Shown piece after piece: positions 45,302 through 55,806 of a DNA stretch of 64,000 nt (its first letter is position 1; each line of letters starts with the position of its first letter). Source of the DNA: Myxocyprinus asiaticus (lineage: Eukaryota; Chordata; Actinopteri; Cypriniformes; Catostomidae); NCBI RefSeq assembly GCF_019703515.2, contig NC_059356.1:19807197-19871196 (forward strand). Reading direction: 5' to 3'. The notes below the pieces were generated by a model. That model saw only the letters and a program-made list of their open reading frames with translations. It was not told the DNA's origin and did not search any database. The translations under genes were made by a program, and so were the position numbers.

Positions 45302-46739
45302 CAATCAAATCAAATCCCTTTATTGTCACTCAACCATATACACAAGTGCAACAGTGGGTGAAAGTCTTGGGTGTAGTTCCGAGCAACATAGCAGTCATGA
45401 CAGTGATGAGACATATAGCAATTTACAATAAACATCAGATTTACACAACACAATTTACATATCTAATAACACAAATAAACAATATACAAATAATAATAAT
45501 ATACAATGTACAGTACAGAATACACATAATATAAAATACACATACACACAATATAGAATACACAGTATACAATAAAAATAGTATATATAAATTATACAGT
45601 AGGTTGTATTGTGCTGTATTGACATTAAGGCTGTTGGTTGATAGTTAGTTGCCAATGTGTTGTTAAGAGAGAATATAATTTATGACAGTCCAGTGTAAGA
45701 TTAATAAAGTGCAGTGCAGTATATTGACCGTGAGAGATCAAGAATTCAAAAGGCTGATTGCTTGGGGGAAGAAGCTGTCATGAAGTCGGCTGGTGCGGGT
45801 CCTGACGCTGCGATACCGCCTGCCTGATGATAGCAGTGAGAACAGCCCATGGCTCAGGTGGTTGGAGTCTCTGATGATCCTCCAAGCTTTTTACACACAC
45901 CACCTGGTATATATGTCCTGGAGGGAGGGAAGCTCACCTCCGATGATGTGTCTGGCAGTTCGCACCACCCTTTGCAGGGCTTTACGGTTGAGGGCAGTGC
46001 TGTTGCCGTACCAGGCAGTGATGCAGCCAGTCAGGATGCTCTCTACAGTGCTGGTGTAGAACCGTTTGAGGATGTGGTGGTTCATTACAAACTTCCTCAG
46101 CTGTCTCAGGAAGAAGAGGTGCTGGTGAGCCTTCTTCACAACGGCCTCAGTGTGGACGGACCATGTGAGTTCATCAGTGATGTGGACACCGAGGAACTTG
46201 AAGCTGCTGACTCTCTCCACTGGTGCCCTATTGATGGTGATGGGGCTGTGTTCTCTGTCTTTTCTCCTGAAGTCCACCACAAGCTCTTTGGTCTTGCTGA
46301 CGTTGAGGGAGAGGTTGTGCTCCTGACACCAGCATGTCAGAGTATGCATCTCCTCTCTGTAGGCTGTTTCATCATTGTCAATGATCAGACCTACCACCGT
46401 TGTATCATCAGCAAACTTAATGATGGCATTGGAGCTATGTGTTGCCACACAGTCATGTGTGTACAGGGAATACAGGAATGGGCTGAGAACACAGCCTTGC
46501 GGGGCTCCAGTGTTGAGGGTCAGCGATGAGATGTTGCTGCCCATTCTAACCACCTGGTGTCTGCTTGACAGGAAGTCCAGGATCCAGCTGCACAGCGAGC
46601 TGTTTAAGCCCAGAGCCCGGAGTTTCTCATCAAGCTTGTAGGGCACTATGGTGTTGAATGCTGAGCTGTAGTCAACAAACAGCATTCTCAAATATGTGTT
46701 CCTTTTTTCCAGGTGGGAATGAGCATTGTGTAGTGTAGG
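45302..46739 (-). mobile_element. LINE family A, copy II (5' truncated)
   Basis: The 3' end is at AATCAAATCAAATCCCTTT (45302). The 5' truncation is at about 46739, inside RT just before the LFVDYSSAF motif. It is about 1.44 kb and lies between the two copies of the duplicated 130-bp block. Confidence 0.82.
45891..46691 (-). pseudogene. LINE family A RT fragment, copy II
   Basis: An uninterrupted 266-codon stretch of RT palm and thumb. It begins [19 protein letters not shown], then [33 protein letters not shown] (FADD intact), [19 protein letters not shown] and [16 protein letters not shown]. The family ORF2 is much longer, so this is only the C-terminal part. It has no promoter and its ATG is internal. 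Shadow frames on the plus strand over the same interval are antisense artefacts. Confidence 0.83.
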
Positions 46740-46826
46740 TAATCAAATCACAGTATGCATCACAATCTGTCATATAAAATAATTCATAACCATCAAATAC
46801 CAAAGAATATAGAATAATAAAGACTT

Positions 46827-46956
46827 ACCTAACACAATAAAAGTGTTTTCAGACATATTCAACTCGACAACTGCATAAATGGAGTATATTAACGACAGCC
46901 ACACGTGCAGCTAGTCTTCTCTCTCCCCTCGAGCTGGCTGGACTGATGCATGTGAC
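46827..46956 (-). repeat. Duplicated 130-bp block, copy 2, ending at a splice-donor consensus
   Basis: On the minus strand the block ends TTTATTGTGTTAG and continues GTAAGTCTTTATT. The similarity to copy 1 stops exactly at the AG|GTAAGT boundary. Confidence 0.8.
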
Positions 46957-47223
46957 CCCGCCTCCACACAGCGCATCATCATAATACGTCTGTACTATGT
47001 TCTGTATTAATAAATTTTGTTAGCCCAAGAAAATGAAAATATATGTCTGATCCTTTTATGTATTAGGAAAGTGAAATAAAAAAATAAAATAAAAACAAAT
47101 TAAACATACACTTATGAAAATACATATTTAACACAAACTCCAAAAATTGGGATGGATTACACTACATTGCATAATGTTGATAAAGTGCAAAAAGTATATA
47201 ACTATATACTATATATAACTATA

Positions 47224-47227
<4 letters not shown>

Positions 47228-47311
<84 letters not shown>
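47228..47311. repeat. (TA)n and (TTA)n microsatellites
   Basis: About 50 bp of TA repeats followed by about 34 bp of TTA repeats. They produce the Ile/Tyr-rich shadow frame on the minus strand. Confidence 0.95.
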
Positions 47312-47324
47312 TCCAAACAATTAT

Positions 47325-47516
47325 AATATAAAATCTGAATATATAAATGTAAATCCTGAATATATAGTTGTAATTCCGAAATATAAATCAGAATATATAC
47401 TTGTAAGTCCGAAAATATAGTTATAAATCTGAATATATAAATATAAATCTTGAATATATAGTTGTAATTCTGAAAAATATAAATCAGAATATATACTTCT
47501 GAATACATCTTTATAA
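47325..47516 (-). repeat. AT-rich minisatellite array, left
   Basis: Imperfect units of about 20-30 bp around AAATCTGAATATATAAATGT and AATCCTGAATATATAGTTGT. The array at 47962-48147 carries the same units in the opposite orientation. Confidence 0.75.
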
Positions 47517-47961
47517 AATCACTTTGTGATCAGGCTTATTGACAATATCTCATTTTTAATATCTGACTAAAACATTTAACATGCTTAATATAATTATTTG
47601 TTTTACACCATCAGCCAGCTTTCCACATATAACAAGTGTTTTATTTATTTATTTGTTTGTTTATTTATTTAATTATTTTATTCTGCTTCATCAACTTCTT
47701 GCTGGCCAGGGTTTGGAAGCCCAAGGGTTCCTTCATCACAGGCAGTTAAAAATGGCAGACTTCTCTAATTATCTTGGAGAATTACACAATTTCCTTTAAC
47801 AAGGATGTGTTGGGGTGCCCCGGTAGTTTGGTGGACAGTCGAGTTTGTAGAAATGGACGTGCCTCTTCAGCATTCATGTTGCAACCAGCCTTCAATTTTG
47901 TAAAGCAGAAAAAGACTCCAATTGAACATCTGTCTATGATCATGCCTGATCATAAAGTTAT
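47517..47961. other. Core between two inverted minisatellite arrays
   Basis: About 445 bp, GC-richer than the arrays, containing TTGCTGGCCAGGGTTTGGAA and GGTGCCCCGGTAGTTTGGTG. No coding function seen. With its flanking arrays it could be the interior of a repeat unit. Confidence 0.4.
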
Positions 47962-48147
47962 AACTACATATTCGGATTTACAACTATATATTCAGGTTTA
48001 TATTGATATATTCAGACTTACAACTATATATTCAGATTTATATTTATATATTCTGATTTATAACTATATTCAGATTTATATTTACAGTACAACTATATAT
48101 TCAGATTTATATATTCGGACATATAATTATATTCAGATTTATGTGTA
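47962..48147 (+). repeat. AT-rich minisatellite array, right (part 1)
   Basis: Units such as ACAACTATATATTCAGATTT, the complement of the left array. It is interrupted by a Tc1 insertion and resumes at 49737-49850. Confidence 0.75.
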
Positions 48148-48149
48148 TA

Positions 48150-48356
48150 CAGGTGCATCTCAATAAATTAGAATGTCGTGGAAAAGTTCATTTATTTCAG
48201 TAATTCAACTCAAATTGTGAAACTCGTGTATTAAATAAATTCAATGCACACAGACTGAAGTAGTTTAAGTCTTTGGTTCTTTTAATTGTGATGATTTTGG
48301 CTCACATTTAACAAAAACCCACCAATTCACTATCTCAAAAAATTGGAATATGGTGA
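48150..48356 (+). repeat. Left terminal inverted repeat of intact Tc1
   Basis: Starts CAGGTGCATCTCAATAAATT. It pairs with 49528-49734. The inner binding-site copy reads CTCAAAAAATTGGAATATGG, more diverged than its right counterpart. Confidence 0.93.
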
Positions 48357-48448
48357 CATGCCAATCAGCTAATCAACTCAAAACACCTGCAAAGGTTTCC
48401 TGAGCCTTCAAAATGGTCTCTCAGTTTGGTTCACTAGGCTACACAATC

Positions 48449-49531
48449 ATGGGGAAGACTGCTGATCTGACAGTTGTCCAGAAGACCATCATTGACACCC
48501 TTCACAAGGAGGGTAAGCCACAAACATTCATTGCCAAAGAAGCTGGCTGTTCACAGAGTGCTGTATCCAAGCATGTTAACAGAAAGTTGAGTGGAAGGAA
48601 AAAGTGTGGAAGAAAAAGATGCACAACCAACCGAGAGAACCGCAGCCTTATGAGGATTGTCAAGCAAAATCGATTCAAGAATTTGGGTGAACTTCACAAG
48701 GAATGGACTGAGGCTGGGGTCAAGGCATCAAGAGCCACCACACACAGACGTGTCAAGGAATTTGGCTACAGTTGTCGTATTCCTCTTGTTAAGCCACTCC
48801 TGAACCACAGACAACGTCAGAGGCGTCTTACCTGGGCTAAGGAGAAGAAGAACTGGACTGTTGCCCAGTGGTCCAAAGTCCTCTTTTCAGATGAGAGCAA
48901 GTTTTGTATTTCATTTGGAAACCAAGGTCCTAGAGTCTGGAGGAAGGGTGGAGAAGCTCATAGCCCAAGTTGCTTGAAGTCCAGTGTTAAGTTTCCACAG
49001 TCTGTGATGATTTGGGGTGCAATGTCATCTGCTGGTGTTGGTCCATTGTGTTTTTTGAAAACCAAAGTCACTGCACCCGTTTACCAAGAAATTTTGGAGC
49101 ACTTCATGCTTCCTTCTGCTGACCAGCTTTTTAAAGATACTGATTTCATTTTCCAGCAGGATTTGGCACCTGCCCACACTGCCAAAAGCACCAACAGTTG
49201 GTTAAATGACCATGGTGTTGGTGTGCTTGACTGGCCAGCAAACTCACCTGACCTGAATCCCATAGAGAATCTATGGGGTATTGTCAAGAGGAAAATGAGA
49301 AACAAGAGACCAAAAAATGCAGATGAGCTGAAGGCCACTGTCAAAGAAACCTGGGCTTCCATACCACCTCAGCAGTGCCACAAACTGATCACCTCCATGC
49401 CACGCCAAATTGAGGCAGTAATTAAAGCAAAAAGGAGCCCCTACCAAGTATTGAGTACATATACAGTAAATGAACATACTTTCCAGAAGGCCAACAATTC
49501 ACTAAAAATGTTTTTTTTATTGGTCTTATGA
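48449..49531 (+). CDS. Tc1-family DD34E transposase, intact
   Basis: A 360-codon open frame from MGKTADLTVVQKTIIDTLHK. The annotated frame can begin 12 codons earlier at 48413, but MGKT-type starts are usual in the family. The N-terminal bipartite helix-turn-helix DNA-binding region (residues about 1-110) includes AKEAGCSQSAVSKHVNRKL and a basic GRKKCGRKRC hinge. The catalytic triad is complete: Asp in LFSDESKF, Asp in FIFQQDLAPAHTAK and Glu in SPDLNPIENLWG, with exactly 34 residues between the last two. The stop (TGA 49529-49531) overlaps the inner end of the right terminal repeat. Length equals that of functional Tc1 transposases. No frameshift or stop is seen, unlike every other element gene in the window. 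Confidence 0.93.
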   Translation: MGKTADLTVVQKTIIDTLHKEGKPQTFIAKEAGCSQSAVSKHVNRKLSGRKKCGRKRCTTNRENRSLMRIVKQNRFKNLGELHKEWTEAGVKASRATTHRRVKEFGYSCRIPLVKPLLNHRQRQRRLTWAKEKKNWTVAQWSKVLFSDESKFCISFGNQGPRVWRKGGEAHSPSCLKSSVKFPQSVMIWGAMSSAGVGPLCFLKTKVTAPVYQEILEHFMLPSADQLFKDTDFIFQQDLAPAHTAKSTNSWLNDHGVGVLDWPANSPDLNPIENLWGIVKRKMRNKRPKNADELKATVKETWASIPPQQCHKLITSMPRQIEAVIKAKRSPYQVLSTYTVNEHTFQKANNSLKMFFLLVL

Positions 49532-49734
49532 TGTATTCTAATTTGTTGAGATAGTGAATTGGTGGGTTTTTGTTAAATGTGAGCCAAAATCATCACAATT
49601 AAAAGAACCAAAGACTTAAACTACTTCAGTCTGTGTGCACTGAATTTATTTAATACACGAGTTTCACAATTTGAGTTGAATTACTGAAATAAATGAACTT
49701 TTCCACGACATTCTAATTTATTGAGATGCACCTG
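49528..49734 (-). repeat. Right terminal inverted repeat of intact Tc1
   Basis: Complement of the left repeat, ending AGATGCACCTG before TA. Confidence 0.93.
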
Positions 49735-49736
49735 TA

Positions 49737-49850
49737 TATTCGGCCTTACAACTATATAATCAGGATTTATAACTATATTCAGATTTATATTTATATATTC
49801 AGAAGAATCAGAATCAGACTTATAATTCAGGATTTATAACTATATACAAT
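49737..49850 (+). repeat. AT-rich minisatellite array, right (part 2)
   Basis: Continuation of the array at 47962-48147 beyond the Tc1 insertion. Confidence 0.7.
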
Positions 49851-49867
49851 ATATAGGACAAGGAAAC

Positions 49868-50697
49868 ACAGGGCCCAGACGGTGTTTCACCCACTTGTCT
49901 AAAACCCTGTGCCAACCAGCTGGACCCCATCTTCACACAGATCTTCAACACATCACTGGAGCACTGTAAAGTTCCCAGCTGCTTCAAATGCTCCACCATC
50001 ATCGCCATCCAAAAGAAACCCAAAATCACAGACCCGTTGCTCTGACGTCTGTGGTCATGAAGTAATTTGATAGACTGGTGTTGGCTCACCTGAAGGACAT
50101 CAATGGACCCTTTCTGGATCCCCTTCCATTTGCTTAGAGCAAACAGGTCTGTGGATGATGCAGTCAACATTGGATTGCATCATATCCTGCAACATCTGGA
50201 CAGACCAGGGACATATGCAAGGATCCTTTTTGTGGACTTCAGTTCGGCTTTCAACATCATCGTCCCAGCTATTCTCCGGACTAAATTAACCTAACTCTCT
50301 GTTCCCACCTCTATCTGTCAGTGGATCACTAGCTTTCTGATGGACAGGCAGCAGCTAGTGAGACTAGGGAAATTCACTTCCAGCACCTGTACGATCAGCA
50401 CTGGTGCCCCCCAATGATGTGTGCTCTCCTTACTACTCTTCTCCCTGTATACAAATGACTGCACTGCCAAGGACCCCTCTGTCAAGCTCCAGAAGTTTGC
50501 AGAAGACACTACTGGCATCGGCCTCATCCAAGATGATGACGAGTCTGCATACAGAAGAGAGCTAGAAGAGCTGGCTGTCTGGTGCAGTCAAAACAACCTG
50601 GAGCTGAACACGCTAAAAACAGTGGACTTTAGGAGGAACACCCCAACACTGACCCTGCTCACCATTCTGAACAGCACTGTGGAAGCAGTGGAGTGTG
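49868..50697 (+). pseudogene. LINE family C RT fragment (Rex1/L2-like)
   Basis: RT fragment of a LINE family different from A and B. Recognisable segments are CLKPCANQLDPIFTQIFNTS-type sequence in mixed frames, DVCGHEVI, the LEDPLPFAYRANRSVDDAV-like region (LLRANRSVDDAVNIGLHHIL at 50130), RILFVDFSSAFNIIVPAIL and, at 50430-50640, LLFSLYTNDCTAKDPSVKLQ. The active-site box reads KFAEDTTGIGL, an Asp-to-Glu change in FADD. Several stops and frameshifts. Neither end of the element is visible; it joins LINE A copy IV at about 50780. Confidence 0.75.
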
Positions 50698-50778
50698 CAT
50701 CCCGTGCCGCAGCTTTCGCCCATGCCTAAATCCGCACCTGAAATCGGACATCAGAAGACTACAAGATGGACTACATTG

Positions 50779-51443
50779 GACTCAAGATGGTGCCGAGTAT
50801 GGCTGCTGCATTGCGAGCTCTGACACAACATTGCAGTTTTTTGTTTGTTTTATTTACAATTCTTATGTTTTTTGTCTTGGATGTTGTCTGTCTTATTGTC
50901 TATGACAGACAAACACTTTTGGACATTGGTTCTGCAATTACACACCGTAAACCAGACTTCAAATTCCTCAATGCCGACCTGCTGTTTACAAACACGGCAG
51001 TGGAGCCCTTTGTCTGGGCAGCCCAGCCGTGGAAAAACAGAAGGAAAAGGGGAAGGAGAGCCGGCGTTCTCGTCAGAGTAAGACGCCGCACAAATCGACC
51101 CCCGCTACCCACTATTCTACTGGCAAATGTTCAGTCTCTGGACAACAAGCTCTGCGAGATGAGAGCGTGGATCTCTTTCCAACGAGAGACGAGGGACTGC
51201 TGCATTATCTGCCTTACGGAAACTTGGATGTCTGCTGAGATTCCAGATTCAGCCATCGAACCCGCGGGGTTCTCTGTGCAAGAAAAAAAGCAGAGGTGGT
51301 GGTGTATGTTTTATGATCAACAAATCCTGGTGTGATCAGAGGAATGTACATTCTGTCAAGTCTTTCTGCTCTCCTGATCTGGAATTTCTCATACTTCAGT
51401 GTCGACCATTCTGGCTACTGAGGGAATTCACAGCGGTCATTAT
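50779..51443 (+). pseudogene. LINE family A copy IV, 5' part (ORF2 start and endonuclease)
   Basis: The 189-codon frame starts near 50790 (MVPSMAAALRALTQHCSFLF). It has LPTILLANVQSLDNKLCEMR, DCCIICLTETWMSAEIPDSA and the beginning of the endonuclease sheet. It breaks after SVQEKKQRWW and resumes in another frame (INKSWCDQRNVHSVKSFCSP, then LREFTAVII). The text stops at 51443 because another LINE A copy is inserted there, and it resumes at 53771 with YILPQADTDQALKELYG. Confidence 0.8.
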
Positions 51444-51746
51444 CAAATCAAATCAAATCAAATCACTTTATTGTCACACAGCCATATACACAAGTGCAAT
51501 GGTGTGTGAAATACTTGGGTGCAGTTCCGATCAACATAGCAGTCGTGACAGTGATGAGACATATACCAATTTACAATGACATCAAATTAACACAACACAA
51601 TTTAAACATCTGTTATACACATAATTACACTCAACAATATACAAATAATAACATACACTGTACAGTATACAATACACTGTTTTTTTTTTACTATATAGAT
51701 ACACATTATTCAATAAAAATTAAAAATAAAAATATATTAAAAAAAA

Positions 51747-51793
<47 letters not shown>

Positions 51794-53770
51794 ACAGTAT
51801 TGTACTGTATTGATATTCAGGCTGTCGGTTGATAGTCAGTTGTTAAGAGAGAACATAATATAATAATAATAATATAATTTATGACAGTCCGGTGTGAGAT
51901 ATAAGAGTAAGGGTAATAAAGTGCAGTGCTGATGTATTTTGATCGTGGGAGATCAAGAGTTCAGAAGTCTGATTGCTTGGGGGAAGAAGCTATCATGGAG
52001 TCGGCTGGTGCGGGTCCTGATGCTGCGATACCGCCTACCTGATGGTAGCAGTGAGAACAGCCCATGGCTCGGGTGGCTGGAGTCTCTGATGATCCTCCGA
52101 GCTTTTTTCACACACCGCCTTGTTTATATTTCCTGGAGGGAGGGAAGCTCACCTCCGATGAAGTGTCTGGCAGTTCGCACCACCCTTTGCAGTGCTTTGC
52201 GGTTGTGGGCTGTGCTATTGCCGTACCAGGCGGAGATACAGCCAGTCAGGATGCTCTCCACAGTGCAGGTGTAGAACCGTGTGAGAATGTGGCGGTTCAT
52301 TCCAAACTTCCTCAGCCGTCTCAGGAAGAAGAGGCGCTGATGAGCCTTCTTCACAACGACTTCAGTGTGGACGGACCATGTGAGTTCTTCAGTGATGTGG
52401 ACACCCAGGAACTTGAAGCTGCTGACTCTCTCCACTGGTGCTCCATTGATGGTGATGGGACTGTGTTCTCTGTCTTTTCTTCTGAAGTCCACCACAAGCT
52501 CCTTTGTCTTACTGACGTTGAGGGAGAGGTTGTGCTCCTGACACCAGTGTGTCAGGGTGTGCACCTCCTCTCTGTAGGCTGTTTCATCATTGTCAGTGAT
52601 CAGACCTACCACTGTCGTGTCATCAGCAAATTTAATGATGGCATTGGAGCTATGTGTTGCCACACAGTCATGTGTGTACAAGGAATACAGTAGTGGGCTG
52701 AGAACACAGCCCTGCGGGGCTCCAGTGTTGAGGGTTAGTGATGAGGAGATGTTGCTGCCTATTCTAACCACCTAGCATCTGCTTGACAGGAAGTCCAGGA
52801 TCCAGCTGCACAGTGAGCTGTTTAAGCCCAGAGCCCGGAGTTTCTCATCTAGCTTGGAGGGCACTATGGTGTTGAATGCTGAGCTGTAGTCTACAAACAG
52901 CATTCTCACATAAGTGTTCTTTTTTTCCAGGTGGGAGAGAGCAGTGTGTATTGTAGATGCAATGACATCATCAGTGGAGCGGTTGTTGCGGTAAGCAAAC
53001 TGCAGCGGGTCAAGATTGAGTGGCAATACAGAGCAGATGTAATCTCTGATTAGTCTCTCAAAACATTTGCTGATGATGGGGGTCAGAGCAACAGGATGCC
53101 AGTCATTTAAACAAGTTATTTTTGATTGTTTTGGCACAGGCACAATGGTGGATGTTTTAAAGCATGTGGGGACTACAGACAAAGAGAGGGAAAGGTTGAA
53201 AATGTCCGTAAAAACACCAGCCAGCTGGTTCATGCACGCTCTGATGACGCGGCCCGGAATGCCATCTGGGCCCGCGGCTTTGCGGATATTCACCCATCGG
53301 AAGGATCGGGTTACATCCGCTACAGAGACGGAGAGTGAACTAACCTCTGTAGCTTCGGCCGCGAGAGCTCTCTCCGCGAGGGCAGTGTTATTTCCCTCGA
53401 AATGAGCATAAAAAGTATTTAGCTCATCCGGTAGAGAGGCAGCGGTGTTCATGGCGGAGTTTTTATTCCCTTTAAAGTCCGTGATGATGTTAATTCCCTG
53501 CCACATGCTTCTAGAGTTGGTGGTGTTAAACTGTCCTTCAATCTTGCTCCTGTACTGGCGTTTTGCGGTTCTGATAATTTTTCGGAGGGCATAACTGGCT
53601 TGTTTATGCTCCTCCGTGTTCCCGGAATTAAAAGCGGAGGTCCGCACATTAAGTGCCGCGCGAACATCGCTATTGATCCATGGTTTCTGATTCGGATAGA
53701 TCCGTATTGTCCTGGTCGGAATCACTTCCTCTACGCACGTTCTGATGAAAAACATTACGCTATCAGCGTA
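51444..53770 (-). mobile_element. LINE family A, copy III, inserted into copy IV
   Basis: A minus-strand LINE with four ATTTG-type tail repeats (AAATCAAATCAAATCAAATC at 51444). The 5' truncation is at 53770, upstream of RT (ADSVMFFIRTCVEEVIPTRT). Joining the plus-strand sequence on either side restores the endonuclease text REFTAVII...YILPQADTD, so copy III interrupts copy IV. A short TA repeat lies in its 3' UTR (about 51748-51787). No clear target duplication. Confidence 0.82.
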
Positions 53771-53830
53771 TACATCCTGCCACAAGCCGACACAGACCAG
53801 GCACTCAAGGAACTGTATGGGAGTATAAGT
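52124..53830 (-). pseudogene. LINE family A RT, copy III
   Basis: Two frames separated by a single TAG: 53848-52772, then 52771-52124. They contain [80 protein letters not shown], the stop after LDFLSSRC, then [20 protein letters not shown] and [20 protein letters not shown] with an intact FADD. The end is [10 protein letters not shown] with the same TAA as copy I. Shared premature stops suggest I and III descend from the same damaged source or share an altered C-terminus. Confidence 0.83.
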
Positions 53831-55806
53831 GAGTAGGAAACCGCACACCCTGAGGCCGTGTTCATTGTGACCGGGGACATTAACAAAGCCAATTTCAAAT
53901 CAGTCGCACAAAAATACCACCAATACATCAGTTTCAACACACGGGGGGACCGGGTTTTGGACCATTGCTACTCTCCCTTCCGGGATGACTACAAATCCCT
54001 CCCCCGCCCACCATTTGGCAAATCAGACCACTCTTCCATTCTGCTTCTGCCCACTTACAGGCAGAAACTGAAACAGGAAGCACCCACCTTCAGAACGATC
54101 CAGTGCTGGTCAGACCAATCAGATTCTATGCTACAAGACTGTTTTGATCACGTGGACTGGGAGATGTTCCGGTCCGCCTCTGATGACGACATCAAGATTA
54201 ACGCTGATAGTGTAATGTGTTTCAAAGTGCATAGAAGATGTTGTTCTGACCAAAACAATACGGATCTACCCCAACCAGAAGCCAAGGATAAATAGCGATG
54301 TTCACGCGGCACTTGATGCACGGATCTCTGCTTTTAATTTCGCGAACACGGAGGAGCATAAATAAGCCAGTTATGCACTCCGCAAAACTATCAGAGCAGC
54401 CAAACACCAGTACAGGGACACGATTGAAGGACAGTTTAACACCACCAACTCTTGAAGCATGTGGCAGGGAATTAATATCGCCGTGAACACCGCTGCCTCT
54501 CTCCCAGATGAGCTAAATACTTTTTATGCTCGTTTCGAGGGAAATAACACCGCCCTCGCGGAGAGAGCTCTTGCGGCCGAAGCTACAGAGGTTAGTTCAC
54601 TCTCTGTCTCTGTAGCGGATGTAACCCGATCCTTCCGAAGGGTGAATATCCGTAAAGCCACGGGTCCAGACAGCATTCCGGGCTGCGTCATCAAAATGTG
54701 CACGAACCAACAGGCTGGTGTTTTTACGGACATTTTCAACCTTTCCCTCTCCTTGTCTGTGGTCCCCACATGCTTTAAAACGTCCACCATTGTGCCTGTA
54801 CCAAAGCAATCCAAAATCACTTGCTTAAATGACTGGCATCCTGTTGCTCTGACCCCCATCATCAGCAAATGCTTTGAGAGACTAATCAGAAATTACATCT
54901 GCTCTGTGCTGCCTCCCTCGCTGGACCCATTGCAGTTTGCTTACCACAACAACCGCTCCACTGATGATGCCATTGCATCTACACTACACACTGCTCTCTC
55001 CCACCTGGAAAAAAGGAACAATTATGTGAGAATGTTGTTTGTAGACTACAGCTCAGCATTCAACACCATAGTGCCCTCCAAGCTTGATGTGAAACTCCGG
55101 GCTCTGGGCTTAAAAGCTCGCTGTTCAGCTGGATCCTGAACTTCCTGTCAAGCAGATGCCAGGTGGTTAGAATGGGCAGCAACATCTCCTCATCACTGAC
55201 CCTCAACACTGGAGCCCCACAGGGCTGTGTTCTCAGCCCACTCCTGTATTCCCTGTACACACGTGACTGTGTGGCAACACATAGCTCCAGTGCCATCATT
55301 AAGTTTGCTGATGATACGACGGTGGTAGGTCTGATCACTGACAATGATCACGCTGGTGTCAGGAGCACAATCTCTCCCTCAATGTCAGCAAGGCAAAGGA
55401 GCTTGTGGTGGACTTCAGGAGAAAAGATGGAGAACACAGTCCCATCACCATCAATGGAGCACCAGTGGAGAGAGTCAGCAGCTTCAAGCTCCTCAGTGTC
55501 CACATCACTGAGGGACTCACATGGTCCGTCCACACTGAGGCCATTGTGAAGAAGGCTCATTAGCACCTCTTCTTCCTGAGACGGCTGAGGAAGTTTGGAA
55601 TGGACCACCACATCATCACACGGTTCTACACCAGCGCTGTAGAGAGCATCCTGACTGGCTGCATCACTGACTGGTATGGCAATAGCACCTCCCACAACCG
55701 CAAAGCCCTGCAAAGGGTGGTGCGAACTGCCAGACACATCATCGGAGGTGAGCTTCCCTCCCTCCAGGACATATATACCAGGCGGTGTGTGAAAAAAGCT
55801 CGGAGG
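53771..55806 (+). pseudogene. LINE family A copy IV, 3' part (endonuclease end and RT)
   Basis: Continuation of copy IV after the nested insertion. Endonuclease end: VFIVTGDINKANFKSVAQKY, RVLDHCYSPFRDDYKSLPRP and GKSDHSSILLLPTYR (53858-54295). RT: 54459-55139 ([60 protein letters not shown]). [20 protein letters not shown] and [18 protein letters not shown] follow before a small deletion and frameshift at about 55346. The C-terminal part (55600 onward) runs in frame into a DIRS fragment at about 55807. Confidence 0.82.

Larger units (their letters stand above)
48150..49734 (+). mobile_element. Complete Tc1 transposon, possibly active
   Basis: 1585 bp flanked by TA at 48148-48149 and 49735-49736. 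Inverted terminal repeats of about 207 bp (48150-48356 and 49528-49734) are nearly identical; I see one internal substitution plus a few changes at the inner end. Each repeat carries an outer motif (CTCAATAAATTAGAATGTCG) and an inner one (CTCAACAAATTAGAATACAT on the right), giving IR/DR binding-site pairs. It encloses an uninterrupted transposase. The insertion split an AT-rich minisatellite. Confidence 0.93.

Noticed and set aside
47209..47508. Ile/Tyr-rich 99-codon frame
   Set aside because: Translation of TA and TTA microsatellites and the AT-rich minisatellite.
51444..55806. Twin-priming inversion as explanation of head-to-head LINEs
   Set aside because: The two orientations overlap over the whole RT, so they cannot be parts of one cDNA; nested insertion fits the broken endonuclease text.
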